From contig JACRJM010000003.1 of the NCBI GenBank assembly GCA_016219965.1, forward strand, positions 1-64,000: DNA of 64,000 nucleotides. Direction: 5' to 3'. Made by a program: the position numbers and the translations under genes. Of this stretch, positions 35,474 to 44,924 are shown piece after piece. The notes under the pieces were generated by a model. The model did not search any database. It had not been told where the DNA came from and worked only from the letters and a program-made list of their open reading frames with translations. Within the stretch, counting starts at the first letter, position 1; every line of letters starts with the position of its first letter. Source of the stretch: Candidatus Schekmanbacteria bacterium (GTDB lineage Bacteria > Schekmanbacteria > GWA2-38-11 > J061).

Positions 35474-37897
35474 TTAATTGTGCTTCCCTTCATCAAGCAC
35501 GTTCCTTACCTTCTTTAACAGCTCATTCGGCGACATAGGCTTGAAAATCATCTGAGCGCTGTCTTCGAGCAGCACCTTCTGCCGGACAATGTCGGGCGCA
35601 TATCCGCTCATGAAGATGATCTTAATATCAGGCTTAATTTTTCGTATCTCGTCGCAAGCCTCTTTGCCGTTCATCTTCGGCATGATAAGGTCTGACAGGA
35701 TGAGGTGGATTCTGTCTTTGTTCTCCATGAATTTTCTCACCGCATCCTCGCCGTCAACAGCCTCTATGACCGTATAGCCTAATTCTGTCAGCACAGCCTT
35801 TGACAGATTCCTCAAGGATTCATCGTCCTCAGCAACAAGAATTGTTTCCGTGCCACCCTCTGAAGCTTCTTCCTGATGCGTTTTAGTCTCTTTCCTTGGT
35901 TTCGATGCTATGATGGGCAGGTAAATTCGAAATGTTGTGCCATTGCCGGGCTCGCTGTAAACATTGATGTAGCCATCATGCTCTTTGATAATCCCGTATA
36001 CCACCGCAAGACCCAAGCCCGTGCCTTTGCCAACTTCCTTGGTCGTAAAGAATGGCTCGAAGATCCGCTTCCGCGTTTCTTCGTCCATCCCTATGCCGGT
36101 GTCCGATATTGTTATCAGGGCATATTCGCCCGGTTTGCCGTAGCCATGTGCTGAGATGAAGCCTTGGTTCAGGGTGACCTTTTCTGTTGCAATAGTAAAA
36201 GCGCCTCCCTTCGGTATAGCATCACGAGCGTTTGTTGCTAAATTCATCAGCACCTGCTCAAGATGATGGCTGTCTGCGTGGACATGTATCGGTCTCTCTT
36301 GCAGGACTGTTTTACATTCTATATCCTCTCCCATGACCCTCTTCAGGAACTTCTCAACCTGTCTAACGACTTCGTTCAGGTTCACGGGGGTTTTATTGCT
36401 GATATGTTTCCTGCTGAACAGGAGGATGTCTTTCGTAAGATAGGCTGCCCTGTCCACGCCTTCGAGCATATGTTCGATGTTTAGACGAATGGGATCATCC
36501 TTCTCCAATTTCATGAGAGCAATATGACCATATCCTGTAATTGCTGTAAGAATGTTGTTAAAGTCATGAGCGATGCCGCCCGCAAGCTGACCCACTACTT
36601 CCATCTTCTGAGATTGGAGATACTGAGCCTCGAGTTTACGTTGCTCGGTGAGGTCCCGGACAGTTGCCTGGAGGAACTGCTTCCCTTCCAGCTCCGTATG
36701 CGTGAGGAGTACAGTGGCAGGGAATTCCTCACCATCGCTCCGTTTGTGCGTCCATTCGAAGAAATGGGATCCTTTGAGCATGGCCGTCTCAATCATCTCC
36801 TTAGACTTCTCATCAGAAGCGCGGCCATCCGGTTGCCGCTCGGGTGACAAATCCTCAGGCCCATAAGTAATGAATTCCTCATCGTTCTTCACTCTGAACA
36901 TGCCCACCGTTGCCTGGTTGCATGAGGTAAACTCCCATGAAGGCGGGCCCAAAGTCATTAAGGCGTCGCGGGAGCTTTCGAAGAGAACACGGAACTTCTT
37001 ATCAATTTCACGCAGATTCGCCTCAGCCTTTTTCCGCTCTGTGATGTCTTTTGCATAATGTACCACTCCCCGCACAACTCCATTTTTATCGAGAAGCGGG
37101 AAGCATGCTATGGAAAACCAGCGGTTGAGTCTTGACTCAAACCTCTCTGCTTCGAAAGGTTTTCCCTTCTGCTCTGTATTAATCTTCGGGCAGGCCTCAT
37201 GAGGTTCATTCTTCCCGTGAAACAACTCGAAACATTTCCTGGAGCGGATCTCATTCTGTGAAGCGCCGAAAACTTTCTCGCAAGACTTGTTTGCAAGGAT
37301 AATGTTGAAATTTTTGTCATGGATAGTCACGCAGTCGCCTATCGAGTTAAACGTTGTCTGCCATTCCTGCTCCTTCGCCTCAATCACTGCCTTGGCATTT
37401 TCAAGTTCCCTGACCTTCTCCTCAAGCTTGGTGGCGACAATATTGCTGTAGCTCCGAAAATATTCATGATCATTATCAATCTGCTCAGCAGGGAACGTCT
37501 TTTCTTTCCTGAGGTTACATTCTTTAATAATAGAATTCAGTTTCTCCCATAACTCGTTAAGATCTTTTGGTTTAACAATAAACGCTTCGGCACCGAGGGA
37601 AATAGCTAATTCAACCTCCTTATAGCCCGTGTATGTTGCGGAGTAAAAAACAAAGGGGATCGAGCGCAGATTCTCATCAGTTTTTATCGCCCTCAAAAAC
37701 TGGAAGCCGTCCATCACCGGCATAAGCGCGTCTGAGATTATCAGGTCAGGTTTCTGAGATTTGGCAAGGTCAAGCCCTTCCTGTCCATCCTGTGCCTCTA
37801 TGACATTTTTACAACCATGATTTTCGAAGTTGTATCTCAATAACTTCCGGTCATCCGCATTATCTTCAACAATAAGGATTTTCAATTCAAATTTCAC
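35474..37897 (-). CDS. Hybrid histidine kinase (REC-PAS-PAS-HisKA-HATPase-REC)
   Basis: 807 residues, no membrane segment, so cytoplasmic. Order: receiver (1-125; ILIVEDNADDRKLL, phospho-acceptor in LIISDALMPVMDG, K in FIVKPKD), PAS1 (about 175-290, with a Cys-His rich stretch CFELFHGKNEPHEACP), PAS2 (about 300-425), HisKA with the phospho-His in GGIAHDFNNILTAITGYG, HATPase (NLATNARDAIPKGG, DTGIGMDEETRKRIFEPFFT, GKGTGLGLAVVYGI) and a second receiver (LILSDLIMPKMNG). The C..H..C set in PAS1 could hold a metal or haem-like cofactor, but that is speculative. It is probably co-transcribed after the neighbouring kinase. Confidence 0.9.
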   Translation of the reverse strand: MKFELKILIVEDNADDRKLLRYNFENHGCKNVIEAQDGQEGLDLAKSQKPDLIISDALMPVMDGFQFLRAIKTDENLRSIPFVFYSATYTGYKEVELAISLGAEAFIVKPKDLNELWEKLNSIIKECNLRKEKTFPAEQIDNDHEYFRSYSNIVATKLEEKVRELENAKAVIEAKEQEWQTTFNSIGDCVTIHDKNFNIILANKSCEKVFGASQNEIRSRKCFELFHGKNEPHEACPKINTEQKGKPFEAERFESRLNRWFSIACFPLLDKNGVVRGVVHYAKDITERKKAEANLREIDKKFRVLFESSRDALMTLGPPSWEFTSCNQATVGMFRVKNDEEFITYGPEDLSPERQPDGRASDEKSKEMIETAMLKGSHFFEWTHKRSDGEEFPATVLLTHTELEGKQFLQATVRDLTEQRKLEAQYLQSQKMEVVGQLAGGIAHDFNNILTAITGYGHIALMKLEKDDPIRLNIEHMLEGVDRAAYLTKDILLFSRKHISNKTPVNLNEVVRQVEKFLKRVMGEDIECKTVLQERPIHVHADSHHLEQVLMNLATNARDAIPKGGAFTIATEKVTLNQGFISAHGYGKPGEYALITISDTGIGMDEETRKRIFEPFFTTKEVGKGTGLGLAVVYGIIKEHDGYINVYSEPGNGTTFRIYLPIIASKPRKETKTHQEEASEGGTETILVAEDDESLRNLSKAVLTELGYTVIEAVDGEDAVRKFMENKDRIHLILSDLIMPKMNGKEACDEIRKIKPDIKIIFMSGYAPDIVRQKVLLEDSAQMIFKPMSPNELLKKVRNVLDEGKHN

Positions 37898-37918
37898 AAA
37901 TTCCCCTTTGCAGTTATT

Positions 37919-40141
37919 TCATATCTTGCTGGATTGATATTCACTAATTTTTACCGGCATCCTGATTGTAAACTTGCTTCCTTCTTCATATATGCTCTCA
38001 ACAAAAATCTCGCCTCTTAATATTTCTGAAACGAGCTTTTTAGTAAGATATAAACCTAATCCGGTCCCAAGGACTGTTGTCCTTAGAGGTGAATCAAGGC
38101 GGATAAAGGACATGAATAATTTGGGGATATCTTCTTTCCTGATGCCGATACCTGTGTCAGTGACAGAGATTTCAACGAAATCAGTGTTAAGTTTTGAGTC
38201 CTGAGTTTTGAGCTCGGAGACTTTCCCTTTTTCATTTAGAATTCTGACTTCTGGATTCTGAATTCTTTGTACGGCAATGTGTAAACTTCCCTTCAGTGTA
38301 AACTTCACCGCATTACTCACCAGATTCAGGACACTCTGGAAAAGCCTCCTTTTATCTGTATGCATTGGCAGATGAATTGAATCAACTTTAAGTTCGAGAT
38401 GTTTCTCCCTAATATCTTTTTCCAGCAATTCCACAACCTCAGCTATTACAACATACAGATCAAATTTTTCCAAATGAACGTCGATTTCCCCTGCCTCTAT
38501 TTTCGATACATCTATAACATCGTTTATTAAGGCAAGAAGGTGTTTCCCTGATCTGGATATTGTTGACAGAAGTTTTTTCTGTTCATCATTCAATGGCCCC
38601 TTCCATTCGTTAAGCAAAACGCTCGAAAAGCCAATTACCGAATTCAGCGGCGTCCTGAGCTCGTGGCTCATGGACGCGATGAACATTGATTTAAGGCGGT
38701 CAAGTTCCTTGAGTTTCTCATTGGCTGTTGCCAGTTCAGCGGTCCTCGCTTTTACCCTGTCTTCGAGGTTTGCAGCATATTGTGCAGTCTCTTCATACAG
38801 GCGTGCATTATCAAGAGCCAAAGTAATCTGCGTAGTTATTGTTTCCAGCAATTTCAAACTTCTTTCCACAGGTTTTTTGTCTGTTCTTGTAAAGACACAT
38901 AATACACCAAGACATTTCCCTGCCATAATTAGAGGAAAAGCTGCATGGAAGCGAATATCCTCGCCTCTTATTGCCTCTCTGGTCGCAAATCTGAGCACCG
39001 ATTCACGGTCACGCAAAATCAACGGCTTAAGGTCTCTCGCACACGCACCGCAAAGACAGTCCCCTACTTTTATGGCATTTGTAGTAAGATCCTGTATCGT
39101 AGCCTCGGACGTTGCCCTGTGGACGGCAAGCTCAAGTGTTTCATCAGGACCGACAAGGCAGATTGTGCCGCCTTCCAGCCCCGTAATTTGAATGGATTCA
39201 TCCATAATCTTATTGAGGATTTCTTTGGTGTCAAGGATGGTTGAGCATGCCATAATAATTCGGTTTATTGCAAGAAGCTCTTCATTGACCGTCCTGATTT
39301 CTTCCTCCGCCCGCATACGCTCGGTGATCACTTCTGAGAACAATATGATGCCGCCGACTTCGCCCTGAGTTTCATACCAAGGGCGCATTTCCCAGCGCAC
39401 CCAATCTATTTTTCCGTCCGCACGAAGGAAAGGATCTTCTTCAGATTTTTCAATCGCTCCCGCCAAACAACGTCTGTGGATTTCTCTCCAGCGCTCTGGA
39501 ATCTCTGGAAACAACTCATAATGTGAGCGACCGATCAGATTCTGGTCGCCCAGGTTATAATCTATGAGAAAGCGGCGGCTTGCCATAATGTATTTCATAT
39601 CGCGATCGAACATGGCTATCGGTGCCGGAGAATGTTCTACAAAAAGCTGGAGCAATTGCTCGTTTCTCTGCAACGCTTTTTCCACACTCTTGCGCTCGGT
39701 GATGTCCTGTGCAGTGCCAGCCATATAGGCTGGTTTATTCTCAGCGTCATATTTCAGCTCGCCTCGACCACTTACAAACCGGATGGTGCCGTCAGGATGA
39801 ATAGTGCGAAACTCTAATTCGCCGGGCTTTTCTCCTGCCATACAGGCATCTATCCATGTCTGCATCGCAGACTGGTCATCAGGATGGATAAGATTGATGA
39901 AGGACGCGGCATTCAGAGTAAACGTTTCCGGCGAAACTCCGTAAATCCGATACATCTCATCTGACCACAATATCCGTCCTCTCATATCGTAGAACCAACT
40001 GCCAATATGGGCAATCCTTTGTGATTCAGACAGGAGATGCTCTTTTTCAAGTAGCGCCGTCTCCATCCGCTTGCGCTTAGTGATATCCACATTCTTTTTT
40101 TTATGCGTATTCATTTCATCAGCGCTCATGCACTGCTCCAT
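37919..40141 (-). CDS. Sensor histidine kinase (PAS-PAS-GAF-HisKA-HATPase)
   Basis: 740 residues, cytoplasmic. Two PAS/PAC modules (about 30-155 and 160-280), a GAF domain (about 300-460; KILNKIMDESIQITGLEG-like start, with CLCGACARDLKPLILRD), a coiled coil (NLEDRVKARTAELATANEKL) and HisKA (FIASMSHELRTPLNSVIGFS). The HATPase has NLVSNAVKFTLKG, VTDTGIGIRKEDIPKLF and GTGLGLYLTKKLV. Between the N box and the G1 box there is an extra stretch of about 25 residues coded by a quasi-periodic DNA insert (38187-38265). There is no receiver of its own; the hybrid kinase 21 bp downstream may be its partner. Confidence 0.9.
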   Translation of the reverse strand: MEQCMSADEMNTHKKKNVDITKRKRMETALLEKEHLLSESQRIAHIGSWFYDMRGRILWSDEMYRIYGVSPETFTLNAASFINLIHPDDQSAMQTWIDACMAGEKPGELEFRTIHPDGTIRFVSGRGELKYDAENKPAYMAGTAQDITERKSVEKALQRNEQLLQLFVEHSPAPIAMFDRDMKYIMASRRFLIDYNLGDQNLIGRSHYELFPEIPERWREIHRRCLAGAIEKSEEDPFLRADGKIDWVRWEMRPWYETQGEVGGIILFSEVITERMRAEEEIRTVNEELLAINRIIMACSTILDTKEILNKIMDESIQITGLEGGTICLVGPDETLELAVHRATSEATIQDLTTNAIKVGDCLCGACARDLKPLILRDRESVLRFATREAIRGEDIRFHAAFPLIMAGKCLGVLCVFTRTDKKPVERSLKLLETITTQITLALDNARLYEETAQYAANLEDRVKARTAELATANEKLKELDRLKSMFIASMSHELRTPLNSVIGFSSVLLNEWKGPLNDEQKKLLSTISRSGKHLLALINDVIDVSKIEAGEIDVHLEKFDLYVVIAEVVELLEKDIREKHLELKVDSIHLPMHTDKRRLFQSVLNLVSNAVKFTLKGSLHIAVQRIQNPEVRILNEKGKVSELKTQDSKLNTDFVEISVTDTGIGIRKEDIPKLFMSFIRLDSPLRTTVLGTGLGLYLTKKLVSEILRGEIFVESIYEEGSKFTIRMPVKISEYQSSKI
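38187..38265. repeat. Quasi-periodic insert inside the kinase HATPase domain
   Basis: Plus strand shows near-repeats of 7-9 nt: GAATTCTGACTTCTGGATTC then TGAATT at 38239-38265, and TTTTGAGTCCTGAGTTTTGA at 38192-38211. The insert keeps the reading frame and adds residues reading like QNPEVRILNEKGKVSELKTQ. It lies between two conserved kinase boxes, probably in a surface loop. Confidence 0.5.
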
Positions 40142-40220
40142 TTATTTCATTGATACGGCAAAATACTTTTGTTGCTCATTGTTTTTATTTTGTTTGGCAT
40201 TGTTACTCTAAAAACCAAAA

Positions 40221-40245
40221 GAGGTGCTTCATCATGAAGCTCCTC
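40221..40245. terminator. Bidirectional hairpin terminator
   Basis: GAGGTGCTTC-ATCAT-GAAGCTCCTC, ten paired positions with one T-T mismatch. It is flanked by a T-rich tract on the right and an A-rich tract on the left, so it can work on both strands. On the minus strand it separates the molybdenum hydroxylase unit from the kinase genes. Confidence 0.7.
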
Positions 40246-40286
40246 TTTCTTTATCGCATTATTGATTTTCAGATAATGGGTTAAAG

Positions 40287-40314
40287 CTGTCTGTCTGTCT
40301 GTCTGTCTGTCTGT
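40287..40314. repeat. (CTGT)7 tetranucleotide tract
   Basis: Seven perfect tandem CTGT units in the 505-bp region between the kinase gene and the molybdenum hydroxylase operon, about 150 bp upstream of the kinase start codon. It is outside any intact gene. Confidence 0.95.
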
Positions 40315-40437
40315 GCAAGATTCGTTCCATTGGCTCTTCCTCAGGAAATAACTAATCAGGAGTGAATTCTGAACTTCGCTTCAACATAATAACAATATAA
40401 CATAATATAGACTCTGTCATTTTATTATATTCACTCG

Positions 40438-40637
40438 CTAATCATATTCGGGATAGTCCGGACGGATAATGGACTGCAAAATTCCTATATGGATTTCATT
40501 GTGCTCTGGAACGGGACTGTTGCAATAGTTCCTTGTGGGAGTTTCTTTTGCATTACAATGTGGCTACCACGTCTGCGGACTTCTATGAAACCAGATTTGG
40601 CAAGGATAGCACATACTTCTTTACCGGAAAGAACTAT
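40438..40637 (-). pseudogene. hicA-type toxin gene relic
   Basis: Minus-strand reading gives LSGKEVCAILAKSGF then IEVRRRGSHIVMQKK and PQGTIATVP, the HicA mRNA interferase pattern with its catalytic His in RGSHIVM. Continuing requires a frame change of one missing base near 40511-40515, after which VPEHNEIHIGILQSIIR and a stop follow, exactly the HicA C-terminus. The original start is lost (in-frame TGA just upstream of the preserved part). No hicB antitoxin is next to it. So this is a dead toxin gene, 10 bp downstream of the molybdenum hydroxylase gene. Confidence 0.85.
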
Positions 40638-40646
40638 GTTTAAGTG

Positions 40647-42860
40647 TCATACAAAGTTGGTGCAAACACCAAATGCTAAAATCATTTCTTTTACCCTCTC
40701 AGGTGTCATTGGAAGCTGAAGGAGTCTTGCGCCAGTGGCATCAAATATTGCATTCGCTATAAGAGCTCCCATGCAGGTAATAGCAGGCTCTCCTCCTCCC
40801 TGCGGCGGAAGGTCAGAGTCTTTTACGAGCACTACATCAATTTTTGGCAGCCATGAAAATCGCGGTATTTTATAGGTATCAAAATTGAGGTCGTAAATCT
40901 CGCCTCCTTTGAAACGAACTTCTTCGGTAAGCGCATATCCTAATCCCATCGTGATACACCCTTCGACCTGCTGTGTTGCACCCACAGGGTTGATTATCTG
41001 CCCCATTTCCTGCACGCAGACAACGCGCTTGCACTGGACATGCCCGGTTGTCTTATTCACCTCCACCTCAGCCATTGTCGCAACATAAGCTCCGGAATCA
41101 ATACTGCAGGATATTCCAAAGCCTCTGCCGCTTTCTGCCTTAGATGGTTTCCAGCCGAATTTTTCAGCAGCGATTTTAATCACCTTCTTCATCCGTTCAT
41201 CAGCGATGTTGTTGAGCCGGAATTCTACCGGGTCAATGCCGGCTTTTACCGCCATCATGTCTATCTGTGATTCACGCGCAAAGGTATTAGTGTTCCCCCC
41301 GGGTGCACGCCACGGTCCGGTAAGAAATGGATGCGCTCCGGGTGCTGCACGCCCCGGTGAACCAGGGTCGCTTCCGCCGAAAGAAAGCTCGCTTATATTC
41401 GGCATGGCATAAAAATTCTGCGCTCCTCTATCTCCTGCAAAATAGACCTTATAATCCCAGAATGAAATCTTTCCCGTTTCATTTATGCCTGATCTAACTT
41501 TCACAACCGCCGCAGGTCTGAAGGCATCGAAGAAAAACTCTTCAGCACGGCTCCATGCGACTTGAACAGTCTTTCCTGTAAGTTTTGCGATCTTTGCCGC
41601 TTCAAGCGCCTGCTGGTTTTCTGTCTTCCCTCCGAACCCTCCTCCAACATAAGGCGTGATTATGCGGACATTTGCGAGGGAGGTTTTTAATTTTCCTGCT
41701 ACCATCTGTCTTAAAAGTGAAGGAGTCTGAGTAGAAGCCCAAATAGTCATCTTTGTACCTTCCATGCTTGCAACTGCAGTGTGGTTCTCAATCGGTGCAT
41801 GAGCTACATAGCTGTTAAAATAGGTTGCCTCGCTGACAGATGAAGAAAGCTTTTCCCCTTGTGCAATATCTCCTCCCTTAGCCATTCCCTTCCCCTTTGG
41901 CGCAACACTTAATAGATGCTCAAATATGTTCTTGTCATCAAGTAAAGTTTGCATAGGTTCATACTGTGCTTTTATCTGGGAAAGAGCTTTTTCTGCACCG
42001 TCAGGAGTCTTATGGAGTACTGCAATAAAATCATCATCCTTTACCAGCAAGACATTGCTCATCTTCTCAACAGCCGATGTGTCAACACTCTTTAACTTTG
42101 CGCCGTAGGTTGGCGGTCTTAAAATCTTTGCATATAACATGCCGGGGAAATTCAGATCACCTGTGTATTTAGCTTTACCTGTAACCTTTTCCAGAGCATC
42201 GAGACGTTTTACGCTTTTGCCAATAACAGTAAGCTCTGAGTCTTTTTTAATTGCCGCCTTTGAATCCATCTTCTTTTCGATATTCTGACCTTTGGCGAGC
42301 TCGGCATAGGTCAATTTTCCACTGCTGTCTGTCTTATCAAAAACAACGCCGTCTTTTGTCGCAAGTCTGTCAGCAGGAATTTTTAACTGCTCGGCGGCAA
42401 GGTCTATCAGCACAGCGCGTGCCTGTGCAGCGGCTTCGCGTAAAAGCGGCCCGCTAAAACGGGTCGTCATAGAGCCGAATGTTCCCAAATCCCAGGGGCA
42501 TAGGTCAGTATCGCCCATGACCATTTCTATCTGCTCCATCGGGACATCAAGTTCATCTGACACTGTCTGCGCAAGTGAGGTCATCACCCCCTGCCCCATT
42601 TCTATTTTGCCTGTAAAACATGAGACCCTGCCGTCTTCGCCGACACGAAGATAGCCCGTAAGGTCTGCGGGATTTATCTGGAGGAAGCCTGCGCGCCGCG
42701 TCACATCCTGAAGCGCCTCTGCATCGCCGAGGGAGAAAAATATCACTATCCCGCCGCCAAGAAGCTTAAGGAAACCGCGTCTATCAAACTCAAATGGATT
42801 TTTTAAATCTTTCTCTTTTATGTCTTTAAAATAAAGGGCTTTATATTCTTCATTTTTCAT
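40647..42860 (-). CDS. Xanthine dehydrogenase-family molybdopterin-binding subunit (IorB-like)
   Basis: 737 residues. The N-terminus carries a twin-arginine-like signal (FDRRGFLKLLGGGIVIFFSL), suggesting Tat export with its small subunit. The molybdenum-cofactor regions include GKIEMGQGVMTSLAQTVSDE, ALEKVTGKAKYTGDL, YVGGGFGGKTE and a catalytic-type Glu in QGGGEPAITCMGALI. The layout matches the isoquinoline 1-oxidoreductase beta / aldehyde oxidase-like group, which hydroxylates N-heterocycles or aldehydes without an FAD subunit. No FAD subunit is encoded here, consistent with that group. Start overlaps the small-subunit stop by 4 bp (ATGA). The substrate is unknown. Confidence 0.88.
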   Translation of the reverse strand: MKNEEYKALYFKDIKEKDLKNPFEFDRRGFLKLLGGGIVIFFSLGDAEALQDVTRRAGFLQINPADLTGYLRVGEDGRVSCFTGKIEMGQGVMTSLAQTVSDELDVPMEQIEMVMGDTDLCPWDLGTFGSMTTRFSGPLLREAAAQARAVLIDLAAEQLKIPADRLATKDGVVFDKTDSSGKLTYAELAKGQNIEKKMDSKAAIKKDSELTVIGKSVKRLDALEKVTGKAKYTGDLNFPGMLYAKILRPPTYGAKLKSVDTSAVEKMSNVLLVKDDDFIAVLHKTPDGAEKALSQIKAQYEPMQTLLDDKNIFEHLLSVAPKGKGMAKGGDIAQGEKLSSSVSEATYFNSYVAHAPIENHTAVASMEGTKMTIWASTQTPSLLRQMVAGKLKTSLANVRIITPYVGGGFGGKTENQQALEAAKIAKLTGKTVQVAWSRAEEFFFDAFRPAAVVKVRSGINETGKISFWDYKVYFAGDRGAQNFYAMPNISELSFGGSDPGSPGRAAPGAHPFLTGPWRAPGGNTNTFARESQIDMMAVKAGIDPVEFRLNNIADERMKKVIKIAAEKFGWKPSKAESGRGFGISCSIDSGAYVATMAEVEVNKTTGHVQCKRVVCVQEMGQIINPVGATQQVEGCITMGLGYALTEEVRFKGGEIYDLNFDTYKIPRFSWLPKIDVVLVKDSDLPPQGGGEPAITCMGALIANAIFDATGARLLQLPMTPERVKEMILAFGVCTNFV

Positions 42861-43339
42861 ATCTTCTTTTCTCCTCTTATTTCCAGAGCAGCGGTTTTAA
42901 TCGCTTCGATAGCTCTTATATGCGAGCCGCAGCGGCAGAGGTTGTTATCCATCCCTTCAATAATCTGTGCATCAGTTGGTTTCAGGTTCTTTAAAAGCAA
43001 GCTGTATGCATTCATTATCATCCCGGATGTGCAAAACCCGCACTGGAATGCATTATGCTCTATGAATGCCTTCTGGAGCGGATGGAGAGTTCCATTTTTC
43101 TCCAGCCCTTCGATGGTAATCACTTCTTTGCCTTTCACATCTTTTACCGGCAGGGCGCAGGAGCGGACAGCATCTCCGTTCATTACCACAGTGCAGGCTC
43201 CGCAGTGGCTCTCGCCGCATCCATATTTCGTGCCCGTAAGTCCGAGATCAACGCGGAGCACCCAAAGAAGCGTCCTCTCTCCGTCGGTTTCAATGCTTAC
43301 AGGTTTATCATTGAGTTTAAACTGAATGGCTTCAATCAT
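42857..43339 (-). CDS. (2Fe-2S)-binding small subunit of molybdenum hydroxylase (IorA-like)
   Basis: 160 residues. Plant-type ferredoxin cluster YGCGESHCGACTVVMNG with a later C in VRSCALPV, and the second cluster CGFCTSGMIMNAYSLL with CRCGSHIRAIEAI, exactly the CoxS/IorA pattern. It passes electrons from the molybdenum centre to an external acceptor, possibly a cytochrome. First gene of the two-gene operon; RBS GGGAG is 7 nt from ATG. The lack of a signal peptide fits export as a complex by the partner's Tat signal. Confidence 0.92.
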   Translation of the reverse strand: MIEAIQFKLNDKPVSIETDGERTLLWVLRVDLGLTGTKYGCGESHCGACTVVMNGDAVRSCALPVKDVKGKEVITIEGLEKNGTLHPLQKAFIEHNAFQCGFCTSGMIMNAYSLLLKNLKPTDAQIIEGMDNNLCRCGSHIRAIEAIKTAALEIRGEKKI

Positions 43340-43382
43340 AGACAGTCTCCCTTTAACTGAGAGTGTAATAAATTATTTTCAG

Positions 43383-43411
43383 ATTATGGGAAAGATAGGG
43401 GAAATAATCAA
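43383..43411 (-). promoter_or_regulatory. Promoter of the molybdenum hydroxylase operon
   Basis: Minus strand TTGATT (43406-43411), 17-nt spacer, CATAAT (43383-43388), about 44 bp before the small-subunit start codon. Confidence 0.5.
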
Positions 43412-43427
43412 GGAAGTTATGAAGCAA

Positions 43428-44924
43428 TTACTTCTTCTTTCTATTGCTCATTGTAAGAGATATGGGGTCGTTCAACGTGCTTACTCTGCTGCTGTCAATA
43501 TCTTCAAGTTTGTAAAAGTAAGTTCTCCCGGACTTAACATTCTTATCTATGAACTTGTATTTAGCCCCTTTTGTGCTCGTACCTTTTGCGCTGATAAGTT
43601 TCTTGTTTATTTTGACATATCCTTCGCCTTCTGTTTCACTGCGCAGGATATTGAACCCCAGGTTATCTATCTCTGTTTCAGTCTTCCACCTGATAATGAC
43701 TTTCCTGTTTTTCTCTTTTGCAGTAAATGATGAAAGTGTGATGGCGCTGGGAACTTCTCCTGTTGAATAAAGCCTGTTTCGTTGTTCAAAGTAATTGGTA
43801 ACAAAAACCTCATTCCCGGGAACACTGTCAAAGCCTGCTATTATAACGCCTGTGCTGAAATCACTGTCTGCCGGGAAAAAAGAGGAAGAAGCAAAAGCAA
43901 AAACCCCTCCGCCGTTATTCAGATATACTTTATTTGCCTGTCCGGCATCCTTTCCGTTTGCCACGACAACATCAAGGTCGCCGTCGCTGTCTAAATCCCC
44001 GAAGGCACAATCAAAGCTGTAATCATTATCAACTGGAAGATTGGCAGTTGTCTTGTCTTCAAACTTAGCTGTAGAAGTATTGTAAATATAAAGTCTATTT
44101 CTCTGCCCCCCGTCATTGGCAATAAATATGTAGTCAATTAAACCATCGCCATTGATGTCGGCAATTGCGGCTGAATTGCTTGAATTGGTATCAGGAGGAA
44201 TAATGCCGGTTGCGTCCTCGGTAAACATTCCTGTTCCGTCATTTATAAGAAGCTTATTGGAATTATTGAGGGAATTTACCGTGAAGATATCAAGGTCTCC
44301 ATCCCTGTCAAAATCTGCAAGGATGACTTTCTGCGTGTAATGGGATGTATCAGAAGGCAACCTCGTGCTTGTCTGATCTATAAACTTTGTTTCATTATCA
44401 TTGACAAATATTTTTATAGATTTGCTTATTCCGGAAACCGACACAATGAGGTCCATGTCTCCATCGCCGTCTATATCGCCAAAAGCCCCGCTGCTGTAGA
44501 ATTCTGAACCTGAAGGAAGCCATGTTGCAGTGACATCTGAGAAATGCCCTGTCCCGTCATTTAATAGAAGCCTGTTTTGTCCATTGTTGGCCACAAAAAT
44601 ATCCGTATAGCCATCGCCGTTCGCATCGCCTGCTGCAGCGCCGCGGCTATCGTCTATATCAGCAGGCAGCCTTGCACCTGTCTCATCAGTAAAGTATCCC
44701 GTTCCATTGTTGATAAGCAGTTTGTCCTCTCCATAGTTTGCCACGAATATATCGTTGTCGCCGTCATTGTCAAAATCAGAAGTTACCGCTTCTGAGCTGG
44801 AATCAAGAATCATTGGAAGATGAGTTGAGGTTAAATCAGAATAATTTGCAGCCATTGAAAATGTAGCAGAAAGGAGAATTAAAAAAATTGTACCTATAAA
44901 GTTCTTTATACTCAAATTTCCCAT
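43428..44924 (-). CDS. Secreted FG-GAP/VCBS-repeat protein with shared C-terminal domain
   Basis: 498 residues. Signal peptide (cleavage near SMAA, residue 27). About seven FG-GAP/VCBS blades with calcium-type loops, for example DFDNDGDNDIFVANYG and DANGDGYTDIFVANNG, building an integrin-alpha-like propeller. The last 107 residues (43428-43751) are the shared C-terminal domain (PSAITLSSF ... NRKKK), the most diverged of the seven copies. The start ATG follows the preceding gene's stop directly (TAAATG), and the Lys/Arg codons of that gene serve as the RBS. Last gene of cassette 2. Likely an exported adhesin or surface protein. Confidence 0.85.
   Translation of the reverse strand: MGNLSIKNFIGTIFLILLSATFSMAANYSDLTSTHLPMILDSSSEAVTSDFDNDGDNDIFVANYGEDKLLINNGTGYFTDETGARLPADIDDSRGAAAGDANGDGYTDIFVANNGQNRLLLNDGTGHFSDVTATWLPSGSEFYSSGAFGDIDGDGDMDLIVSVSGISKSIKIFVNDNETKFIDQTSTRLPSDTSHYTQKVILADFDRDGDLDIFTVNSLNNSNKLLINDGTGMFTEDATGIIPPDTNSSNSAAIADINGDGLIDYIFIANDGGQRNRLYIYNTSTAKFEDKTTANLPVDNDYSFDCAFGDLDSDGDLDVVVANGKDAGQANKVYLNNGGGVFAFASSSFFPADSDFSTGVIIAGFDSVPGNEVFVTNYFEQRNRLYSTGEVPSAITLSSFTAKEKNRKVIIRWKTETEIDNLGFNILRSETEGEGYVKINKKLISAKGTSTKGAKYKFIDKNVKSGRTYFYKLEDIDSSRVSTLNDPISLTMSNRKKK

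Noticed and set aside
40489-40719. 76-codon plus-strand frame in the kinase-hydroxylase gap
   Set aside because: The minus strand here encodes the recognisable HicA relic and the end of the hydroxylase gene; the plus frame has no features.
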